A DNA stretch of 18,651 bases from DASXMX01 sp036794395 (GTDB taxonomy: Bacteria > Planctomycetota > Phycisphaerae > Tepidisphaerales > Tepidisphaeraceae): the NCBI GenBank assembly GCA_036794395.1, contig DAIRGS010000136.1, positions 1-18,651 of the forward strand. Direction: 5' to 3'. The notes beneath the pieces are model-generated. The model did no database searches, was not told where the DNA came from, and worked only from the letters and a program-made list of their open reading frames with translations. The translations under genes and the position numbers were made by a program. Below are positions 1 to 10,000 of the stretch, piece after piece. Numbering within the stretch: the first letter of the stretch is position 1; every line of letters begins with the position of its first letter.

Positions 1-1046
1 ATCAAAATCAGCCCCTGCCGCTTCCGATCCTCCGGAATCATCCCAATCCCCGCCCGCATCGCGTCCCGCGTACTCCCCAGCCGCAACCGCCGCCCGGCAT
101 ATTCAATGCTCCCCCTTACATTCGGGTCCAATCCAAATATCGCCCGCGCAATCTCACTCCGCCCCGCTCCCACCAACCCCGCAAACCCCACGATCTCCCC
201 CCGCCGTACCGTAAACGACACATCCTCAAACTTCCCTGGCGAACTCAGATTCGAAACCTTCAGCAACGCCTCCCCCGGCCGCGCCTCCATGTGCCGCGGA
301 AAATAATCCTTCACCGCCCGCCCAATCATCATCTCCACAACCCGATCCTGCGTCGCCTCCGCTCGATCCAGCGTTCCCACATATTTCCCATCGCGCAATA
401 CCGTCACCCGATCGCACAAGTGAAAAACCTCCGGCATCCGATGCGATACATAAACAATCGTCACCCCACCCTCGCGCAGCCGCCCGATCAGCGCAAACAA
501 CTGCCGAGCCTCCGGCTCCGACAACGAGCTCGTCGGCTCGTCAAACACCAGCACTTTCGCCCCCGTCCCCACCGCCGAAGCAATCTGCACCAACTGTTCC
601 TGCGCCGTCGACAACTCCCGCATCGCCCGGCCAACATCCATCTCCACCCCAATCTGCGACAGCAAAAACTCCGCCCGCCGATACATGTCCCCCCGATCCA
701 GAAACATCCCCAACCGCCGCGGGTACTGCCCCATCGCCAGGTTCTCCGCCACGCTCAAATCCGGGCAAAACGCCAACTCCTGATGCACCATCCCCACCCC
801 CGCCGCGATCGCATCCGCCGGCGAAGTAAACCGCAGCTCGACGCCCCCAATCCGCACCACCCCAAAGTCCGGCCGATAAATCCCCGCCAAAACCTTCCCC
901 AACGTAGACTTCCCCGCCCCATTCTCACCCATCAACGCATGACACTCCCCCCGCCCAATCCCAAACGAAACCCCCTCCAACGCCGCCACGCCCCCAAACC
1001 CCTTCCCAACCAAATCAAATTCAATAAACCCATCACCCACACCCAC
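1..1046 (-). CDS. Sugar ABC transporter ATP-binding protein, RbsA/MglA/XylG type (3' end beyond window)
   Basis: The first 348 residues are visible; the family is usually about 500 residues, so roughly the last third lies beyond the left edge. It is a tandem two-domain ATPase that would sit on the cytoplasmic face of a monosaccharide importer. In the first domain I see Walker A GENGAGKST (about 40-48), a Q-loop in VHQEL, the relaxed signature LSTAQ (about 144-148) usual for this subfamily, Walker B with VFDEPTSSL (D169/E170), and the H-switch in VYVSHRMPE. The second domain begins near residue 258 and has the degenerate P-loop GLVGAGRSE, lacking lysine, and the IPEDRK motif, both normal in RbsA-type proteins. 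The GTG at 1046-1044 is chosen because GGAGGAGGAG lies immediately upstream and the homology starts there. Codons end mostly in G or T (GGG, TTG, TTT), unlike the C-rich wobble of parts of the neighbouring giant gene. The permease and binding-protein genes would be expected to the left. The sugar cannot be told. Confidence 0.93.
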   Translation of the reverse strand, partial: MGVGDGFIEFDLVGKGFGGVAALEGVSFGIGRGECHALMGENGAGKSTLGKVLAGIYRPDFGVVRIGGVELRFTSPADAIAAGVGMVHQELAFCPDLSVAENLAMGQYPRRLGMFLDRGDMYRRAEFLLSQIGVEMDVGRAMRELSTAQEQLVQIASAVGTGAKVLVFDEPTSSLSEPEARQLFALIGRLREGGVTIVYVSHRMPEVFHLCDRVTVLRDGKYVGTLDRAEATQDRVVEMMIGRAVKDYFPRHMEARPGEALLKVSNLSSPGKFEDVSFTVRRGEIVGFAGLVGAGRSEIARAIFGLDPNVRGSIEYAGRRLRLGSTRDAMRAGIGMIPEDRKRQGLIL

Positions 1047-1047
1047 G

Positions 1048-1057
1048 CTCCTCCTCC
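1048..1057 (-). promoter_or_regulatory. Shine-Dalgarno run for the ABC ATPase
   Basis: On the minus strand GGAGGAGGAG ends one base before the GTG start. The GGAGG at 1053-1057 is six bases from the GTG, which is good spacing. This site decides the GTG start. Confidence 0.6.
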
Positions 1058-1065
1058 CCCTCTCC

Positions 1066-1097
1066 TTGTCTCCTTGTCTCCCTGTCTCCCTGTCTCC
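1066..1097 (-). repeat. Four tandem 8-bp GGAGACAR units
   Basis: Reading on the minus strand, four contiguous octamers (GGAGACAG twice, then GGAGACAA twice) start one base after the giant gene's TGA (1101-1099) and lead into another GGAGA and the ABC ATPase Shine-Dalgarno. Every unit contains a GGAGA anti-16S-like core. It is a simple-sequence repeat that could vary in copy number by slippage. Whether it affects translation is inference. Confidence 0.7.
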
Positions 1098-1098
1098 T

Positions 1099-4000
1099 TC
1101 ACCACCCCCGCTGCTTCCCGTGCCGCTTCTGCCTGTACCCGCCTCGCGTGTCATCCGCAGTGGTGCCATCAGCCAAACTCCCACTTCCGCCCGACGACGT
1201 AGTCACCATGACAGGGGCAGATGTTGAAATGGGCGCGACCCCACCCGCTCCCGCATTCATCGCCGCCGCGGTCGTCGCAACCACGCTCCCCGTCGCCGTC
1301 GCATTGAAATTTTTCTGCAAGATCACTGCGTCCGAAAGATTGATGGTCGTGTCGTAATTGAAATTCCCCAGATCCCAATTCGTCCTCCCGACGATCAGAT
1401 AATTTCGCCCCATTAATATTGCATCCGCAGAATTAACCACTCGATCCAGATTCGCATCCCCCATCACCGTATACCGAATCTCCACCGTATTAATCGGCTG
1501 CCCCACCACCGTTCCATCCGCCGAGTCGGCGAACCCCACGCCAAACGTATTGGCCGATCCGCTGGCCGCGGCGGTGGAAGTAATCGCCCCAGCCAGCCCG
1601 CTGCCAGACCCATTCCACCCGCCGCCGTTGTACCCGCTGCCCAACGCGGCCAGGATCGCCGCTACCGGGCTCGGGCCGCTGGCATAGTTCACATACACCG
1701 TGCTTTGCCCAATCTCGAGAGTGGTCCCCGCGAGCGGGTTGACGCCCTGCATCCCAGTAATGGTGAACGTGCCATCGAGATGCAGCGAGTTGGGCAGGGG
1801 GTTGCCGGCGGCGTTGTTGAGCGTAACTGTGTCGCTGCTGGTTACGCCAATGAGAGTTAGTCCTCGCGGGTCGGTAACGGGGAGGCGACCGGCATCGTTT
1901 CCTACTGTCCAGTCGACATGTTGATGATCGGGGTCCTGAGTCAGCGTGAAGCTGTCCTGGGCAACGGTGCCGCGCACCACGTCAAGCGACGGCGGCACAA
2001 GGCGCACCAGTGCGCCAGTATTGCTTGAGCCGCCTGGCTGCGTAGTCAGGAAAAAGTTGCCGTTGACGTCCAGCACCGGTGCCGCCACCGGGTAGGCGCC
2101 GATCGAGCCGTCGAATGATGCTATGGGAATAAGTGTCCCACTGGTTTTGGCCAGTTCAAACACGCAACCGTAGTTCCCACCCCCGCCGCTGGCCGATGCT
2201 CCATACAGGTTGCCCGCCGGGTCCATCACCAGTCCGCCACTGGGGTTGGCTCCATTTGAGCCAGTGAATAAAGCGGCCGTGATTAAGGCACCATCCGCGC
2301 GTCTAAATTCGAAAACGGTGCCCAATCCATCATCGCCGCCGCTCCGGGTGGTACCAAAGAAGTTGCCCTCAGCATCTTCTAGCAGCCCGCCGTCGGGATA
2401 CGATCCGAGGCCGAAGCCAAAGTTGGCAACCGCGATTATCGCTGATGAACCGACGGTTATTTCAAAGAGTGTCCCTGCGCCATTGGTGCCACCAGACCGG
2501 GTCGTGCCCCAGAGGTTGCCGGCGGCATCGAAGACGAGCGAGCCCGCTGGCGTGGCGCCGTTGGCGGCAGTGAATGAAGCCAGGGGTGAAATTGTCGAAC
2601 TCCCGGCGGCAATTTTAAACACGACCCCGTGTCCACTGGCGCCGCCGCCTGATGCGGTACCGAAGAGGTTGCCCGAACCATCCATGAGCAACCCACCCTG
2701 CGGTGCTGAGCCATCGTTTCCGCTGAAAGATGCAAGAGTGGTCAGAGTCGCATTACTGACTTTAAAGACGGTACCCAGTCCGTGAGCCCCGCCCCCGACG
2801 GTGGTGCCGTAGAGATTGCCGGTGGCGTCAACTAACAGTGCGGCTTGGGGATTGGAGCCATTGTTTCCATTGAAAACCGCGAGAGTGGTCAAGATGCCGT
2901 TGCTGACCTTGAATACCGTCCCGTCGCCGCCCGGCCCTCCTGAGTAGGTCGTGCCGTAGAGATTTCCCAGGGTATCGAGGGTCAGTCCCGCCTGCGGAGC
3001 AATCCCGATGGCGCCGCCCAACGAGAGCATGGATTCCATAGTTAGAGAGTTAACGAAGATGTTTGCGTTGGCTACAGCGGTGGTGTTGGCGTTGTAGTTG
3101 CCGGCGTCGGGGCCGCTGATCGCGATGCCGGTGACGGTAATCGTCTTGCCGTTGCCAACCGCCGGATCAGCGAATGCCGCCGCGGCGTACGTATCCGTGA
3201 GTTGATCCCCGGACAGGCGATCGTCCTGTAGCACGACGCTCGCGCTGGTACTGCCGTCATACGGTTTGTTCTGGCCGATTGCGGTAACCGTCAACGATCG
3301 CCGGGTAACACTCGCGATCGCCGTCGCGGTTACGTTGCATGTGTAATTGCCGGCATCAGCGCCGCTGAGGCTGATGCCGCTGATCGTGACCGTTTTGCCG
3401 GTTCCCACGTTCTTGTCGGCGAAAGTCGCGGCGAGATAGCCGTCGGTGAAGACGTCGCCGGCAAGGCGATTGTCGGTCAGCGAGGCCGTCGCGGCGATAG
3501 TGCCGTCATAGACCCTGTTGGGAGCGGTGGCAGTAACTGCCAACGATCGCGCGCTGATGTTCGCGGTCGCGGCGGCGCTGGAATTGGCCAGCACGTAGTT
3601 CCCCGAATCGGCGCCGCCAAAAGTGATTCCGCCCACCGCAATCGCCTTGCCCGTTCCGACGTTCCTGTCAGCGAAACTGGCGGATGTGTAGGCGGACGAG
3701 AGCGTTTCGCCGGCCACGCGATCGTCGCTGAGGGTGACGGTTGCGGACGTCGTGCCGTCGTAGATCTTATTGATGCCCGTCGCCGTCACGTGCAGCGGCC
3801 GGGCGGTGATGCTCGCCGCGGCAGAGGCAGTCGTGTTCGACAGCGAGTAGTTCGGCGCATCGGCCCCGCCCAGCGTGATCCCGCTCACGCTGACCGTCTT
3901 GCCAACGCCAACGTTCTTGTCGGCGAAGGTGGCGGTTGTGTAGGCATCGGTGAGCGCATCACCCGCCACGCGGTTATCCGAAAGGTTGACCGTCCCGGCG

Positions 4001-7000
4001 GTAGTTCCGTCGTACACCTTGTTGATTCCGGTGGCGGTGACGATGAGCGCCCGCGCCGTGATGTTGGCTGTCGCCGAGGCGGTGGCGTTGAACGTGTAGT
4101 TGCCGGAATCGGTTCCTGTGACGCCGATCCCACTGACGCTGACCGTTTTGCCGATTGCGACGTTCTTGTCGGCAAAGGTTGCCGTGGTGTAGGCATCAGT
4201 GAGCGAATCACCGACGACGCGGTTGTCTGCCAGGTTCACCGTCGCGCCAGTCGTTCCGTCATACACCTTGTTCACGCCGGTGGCCGTGACAGTGAGCGCG
4301 CGGGCGGTAAGGTTGGCGGTCGTCGAGGCGGTGGCGTTGAATGTGTAGTTTCCGGAGTCCGTCCCGATCACGCTGATTCCGGTTACGCTGACCGTCTTGC
4401 CGACACCGACATTCTTGTCGGCGAACGTCGCGGTCGTGTACGCATCGGTGAGCGAATCACCCGCGACTCGATTGTCGGAAAGATTGACCGTCCCCGCGGT
4501 AGTCCCGTCGTAGACCTTGTTGACGCCCGTGGCGGTCACGGTGAGTGCACGGGCTGTAATGTTTGCGGCAGTCGATGCCGTCGCATTGAAGGTGTAGTTC
4601 CCGGAATCGGTTCCTGTGACATTGATCCCACTCACGCTGACCGTCTTACCGATGCCGACGTTCTTGTTCGCGAACGTCGCCGCCGTGTAGGAATCAGTCA
4701 GCGAGTCCCCGGCGACTCTGTTATCAGAAAGGTTCACCGTTCCGGAGGTGGTGCCGTCGTAGACTTTGTTGACCCCCGTGGCCGTGACGGTGAGGGAGCG
4801 CGCCGTAATGTTGGCTGTCGCCGAGGCGGTGGGATTGAACGTGTAATTGCCGGAGTCCGTCCCGGTGACCCCGATCCCACTGACGCTGACAGCCTTGCCG
4901 ATGCCAACATTCTTGTCGGAGAACGTCGCGGTCGTGTACGCATCGGTGAGCGAATCACCCGCGACTTTGTTGTCAGAGAGGTTGACCGTCCCGGCGGTGG
5001 TCCCGTCGTACACCTTGTTCACGCCGGTTGCGCTGACGGTCAACGAGCGTGCGGTAATGTTGGCGGTCGTGGACGCCGTTGGGTTGAATGTGTAGTTGCC
5101 CGAATCGGACCCGCTGACGCTAATCCCGGTCACGCTGACTGTCTTGCCGATGCCAACGTTCTTGTCGGCGAACGTCGCGGTCGTATACGCATCGGTCAGC
5201 GAATCCCCGGCGACGCGGTTGTCCGCTAGATTGACCGTCCCGGCCGTTGTGCCGTCATATACCCTGTTCACGCCGGCGGCGGTCACCGTGAGGGATCGTG
5301 CCGTGATGTTCGCGGTAGTGCTCGCGGTCGCGTTGAACGTGTAGTTCCCGGAATCGGTTCCCGTGACGCTGATCCCGCTCACGCTGACCGTCTTGCCGAT
5401 GCCGACGTTCTTGTCGGAGAAAGTCGCGGTCGTATACGCATTGGTGAGCGAATCACCCGCGACTCGATTATCCGAAAGATTGACCGTCCCGGCGGTAGTG
5501 CCATCGTAGACCTTGTTAATGGCGGTGGCAGTCACTGTGAGGGATCGTGCCGTGACGTTGGCGGCGGTGGATGCGGTCGCATTGAAGGTGTAATTGCCGG
5601 CATCCGTTCCGGTGACAGAGATCCCAGTGACGCTGAGGGTCTTGCCGATTCCAACGTTCTTGTTAACGAAGGTCGCGGTGGCGAAGGAGGTCGTCAAGGA
5701 GTCCCCGGCGACGCGATTGTCCGACTGGCTGACGGTTCCGGCGGTGGTCCCATCGTAGACCTTGTTGACTCCGGTTGCGGATACACTGAGGGAGCGGGCG
5801 GTGATATTGGCGGCAGCGCTGGCCGTGGCATTGGTCAGCGTGTAATTGGCGGCGCTGGCGCCGCTGATGGAGATCCCGCTGACGGAGACCGGTTTGCCCG
5901 CGCCCACGAGCTTGTCCGAAAACACCGCCGAGGAATCACTGTCCACCACCGTGTCTCCGCCGAGATGGTTGTCGGACAGCGTAGCCGTCGCGGCTACGGT
6001 CCCATCGTACACCTTGTTGATCCCGGTTGCGGTGACCGTCAACGTCGCCCGGGCGATGGTGAAATTGGCCACCGCGCCAATAGCGATGTAATCGGCGCTG
6101 CCGACAAAGCTGGCCAGCACCGTGTACGAACCCGCGGCGGCGGGCGCGCCAGGTAGCGCGGTCTGGCCATTCAGTGATGCGACGGTGGTGAACGTCCCGA
6201 TGTAATAGCTGAGTGTGGGCGTGACCCCTTCAAGACTCGGGGCCGGCGTGCTCTGCGAGCCGACGCCAGCCACGGTGTCGCCGGCTGGGAATGTGCCGGT
6301 GTTGTACGTGCCGCCGGCATCGCTCACGGTCACGACCGGTGTCGCTTGGATAACCGTGAAGCTTACCGAGTCCACCGGCGAAAGTGAGCCGTCCGAGGCA
6401 GTGAGCGAATAGGTGCCGGCGACGCTCATTAAAAGATTGTTGAAGGTCGCGATGCCATTGACCGCCGCGATGCTCACCGTCGTTCCGCCGCCGACGAATG
6501 TGCCACCGTGAAGCGACAGTGCGACCGTCGACGTATCGCCGGCGACGGTATTGCCATTTGAATCCTGGACCGCCACCTGCACGCCGCCGGGGCTGTCGAT
6601 GGCCGTACCGTAGGTCGTGTTTGATGGCGGAGTCGCGAAACCGAGCTTGTTGGCGGCGAGGATGGTGTAGAGTTGGCCGGTGAAGCTGTCGGCACCGTTG
6701 CCGAGCAGCACGCTTACCGTGTTGCTGCCGAAATTGGTGACGACCAGGTCCGGCTTCCCGTCTCCATTAAAGTCGGAGACCGCGACCGCGTTGACGTGCG
6801 TTCCACAGGCGAACGTCAGCTGTGCCGCGAAAGTCCCATCACCGTTGCCCAGCAGCACGCTTACGTTGTTGCCGTACGCATTATTGGCGGCGATCAGGTC
6901 GGGTTTGCCGTCACCGTTCACGTCCGCGATGGCGACCCATGAGGGATAGGGGCCTGTTGTGAAGGTGCGTTGCGCCTGAAATGACCCGTTGCCATTGCCC

Positions 7001-10000
7001 AGCAGCACGCTCACTGAGTTGGTGTGGAAGTTGCCAACAACCAGGTCCGAACGGCCGTCCCCATTCACATCGGAAACCGCTACAGGGCCGGAGTATAAGC
7101 CTGTCGAGAAGGTCAGTTGTGCTTGAAAAGTTCCATCGCCATTCCCCAGCAGGACACCCACGGCGTTGCTGGTCGGGTTCGTCACCACCACATCGGGCTT
7201 GCTATCCCCGTTTACGTCGGCAATCGCGATGTAGCACTGACCACCGCCGGTGGCGAAAGTCCCCTGAGCTCGGAAGGTACCGTCGCCGTTGCCGAGCAGC
7301 ACACTCAGAGGGCCGGCGAAGCTCATGATCACCAAATCGGATTTCCCATCGCCGTTCAGATCTGCAACGGTGGCGGATCGCAGGCCGCCCAGGGAACCGG
7401 TGGCAAAAGTCCGCTCGGCTTGAAAGCTGCCATCCCCATTCCCCAGCAGAACTCCTACGGCACTGGAATTAAAGCCGACGATCAGGTCCGGTTTGCCGTC
7501 CCCATTTACGTCGGCGACCCCAACGGGCCAGTCACCGACGCCCACGGCAAACGTCCGCTGGGCCTGAAAGGTTCCGTCCCCATTCCCGAGCAGCACACTC
7601 ACGGTGCTGCCATTAGCATTCGTAACGATTAAGTCGCTTTTGCCGTCGCCGTTTACGTCGGTCGCCACCACGATTTGCGGTCCCGAACTCAAACCATAGG
7701 TCTGCTGGGGAGCGAATGTACCTGACGTGGCAGCACTGCTCTGCAACGGATTCCCCGCCAAATCATGAATCGCGCCGTTGTCCACCAGATTCAATCCCAG
7801 CGTACCACCGCCGGCAATGCCGTTGACCGTGACGGTATACGATGCTCCTGAGCCGGCGACCACCAGCGGGGCCGTGTATGAAGCGCCGCCAAGCGGAACC
7901 GCGACAAAATCATCCGCCACCACGCCGGTCACCGGCGTGCTGAACGTGACCGTATAGCTGACGCTGGAGGCACTCGTACTCGGCCCGACCGGATTGAACC
8001 GATTGATCGACAGCACCGTCGGGAACGTCTGGAGAATGCTGTACGTCTGGCCGGTGAAGCTGCCGACCGCGCCGTTGAGAATCACGCTGACGGAAGCGCT
8101 GAGGAGGTCGGCGGCGATGAGATCGACCTTTCCGTCGCCGTTGAGGTCCGCCGCCGCGATGCCCCAGGGGCCGGACCCCGCGCCGGTGTTGAGCGTTTGC
8201 TGGGCTTGGAAGGTTCCATTGCCGTTGCCCAGCAGCACGCTGAGCGTGTTGTTCGAATAATCGCCGACTATCAGGTCTTGTCGGCCGTCTCCGTTCACGT
8301 CCGCCGTGGCAATGGATCGCGGCTTCGTGCCGACGGCGAAGGTTTGCTGGGCAAGGAAGCTGCCGTTGCCGTTGCCCAGGAGAACGCTGACGTTGGCGCC
8401 TTTGAAATTGGCGACGACCAGGTCCGGGATGCCATCCGCGTTCAGGTCCGAGGCGGTGATGAAATAGGGGTTGGCCCCGGCGGCGTAGGGCTGCGCGGCC
8501 TGGAACGTTCCGTCGCCGTTGCCCAGGAGCACGCTGACCGAGTTGCTGAGGTAGTCGGCGACCAGCAGGTCGGGTTTGCCGTCGCCGTTGGCATCGGCCA
8601 CCGCGAGCGTCCACGGATTGGCCCCGGCGGCGAATGTCTGCTGGGCCTGGAACGTCCCGTTGCCGTTGCCCAGAAGCACGCTCGCGGTATTGCCGTTGGC
8701 ATTGGCAACGATCAGGTCAATCTTGCCGTCGCCGTTCACGTCGGCCAACGCAATCCAATCCGGGCGGGCTCCGGTGGCGAAGGATTGCGGCGCCTGGAGG
8801 GTCCCGTTGCCGTTGCCCAGCAGCACGCTTACGGTGTTCCCGGTAAAATTAGCGGAGACAACATCGACTCTGCCGTCGCCGTTCAAGTCTGCCGACGCCA
8901 CGGAATAGGACGAGCCCGCCCCGCTGGCGAACGTCTGCTGGACTTGGAAGGTTCCATTGCCGTTGCCCAAAAGCACGCCGACGTAGTCGCCGCTCTGATC
9001 GGAGAGGACCAGGTCAGGCTTCCCGTCCGCGTTCAAGTCCGCAGGCACGACAGAGAAGGGCCGCGGGCCGGCGGCGAACGTCTGCTGGGCTTGGAACGCG
9101 AAGGCGCCCGCGGCGCTGCTCTGAAGGGCATTGCCGTTCAGGTCGCGGATGCTGCCGTTATCCACCAGATTCAATCCCACGGTCCCGTTGCCATGAACGC
9201 CGTTGAGGGTCACCGTGTAAACCGAGCCGCTGACTGGAGTCACCACAACCGGCGCAGATGCCGCGGCGCTGCCGTCGGTCACCACCTGGAAATCGGTGGG
9301 ATCGACGCCAGTGACCGCTTCGTTGAAGGTGACCGTGAAGTTGACGCCGCTGGCGCTTGTGATCGGCCCGACCGGCGTGCCGCGATTGACCGAGAGAACC
9401 GTCGGGAGAATCTGTTGGATGGTGTAGATCTGGCCGTGGAAGGCGCCAAGCCCGGTGTTCAGCAGAACGCTTACGCTGGAGCTTAACGGTTCGCCATTTG
9501 CACTGACCAAGTCGGGCTTGCCGTCTCCGTTCGCGTCACCCACCGCGACGGAGAACGTAAACTGCCCCACCGTGGTGACCTGCATCCCTGCCGCGAACGT
9601 TTGCGCCGCCCTGAATGTTCCGTCGCCATTTCCCAGCAGTATTCCCAAAGTTTCGTTGCCGCCGTTGGCCATTACCAAGTCGGGCTTGCCATCCTCATTC
9701 ACGTCAGAAACGGCAACGGCTAACGAGGCGCCGGTGGTCGCGCCGGTGGCGAAGGTCTGTGCGGCTTGGAATGTTCCGTTGCCGTTGCCCAGAAGCACAC
9801 CGACACTACCAATCAGGCCTGAAACCAAGTCGAGTTTGCCGTCACCGTTGAGGTCTGCAAGTGCGACCGCATTCTGGCGCGCACCAAGGGCAATCGTCTG
9901 CTGGGCCTGAAAAGTGCCGTCCCCGTTTCCCAGCAATACGCTCGTGGAAGTGGTGCTGACGCCGCGATTGGCGACCGCGACATCAGTTTTGCCATCGCCA

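Noticed and set aside
291..1202. 303-residue plus-strand open frame rich in His, Pro and Arg
   Set aside because: It is antisense to the ABC ATPase, whose motifs are unambiguous, and has low-complexity composition.
3790..5229. 479-residue plus-strand open frame
   Set aside because: It is antisense to the YDG array and is kept open by the repetition. Its Arg/Gly/Val-rich repeats mirror the YDG units, with no ribosome site and no recognisable domain.
3058..6054. Possible CRISPR array or transposon repeats
   Set aside because: The unit is about 250 bp, tandem without spacers, and codes in one frame for YDG domains.
8197..9486. 429-residue plus-strand open frame
   Set aside because: It is antisense to FG-GAP block B. 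The repeated VAVAQQHA pattern is the reverse image of the LLGNGNGTFQ repeats.
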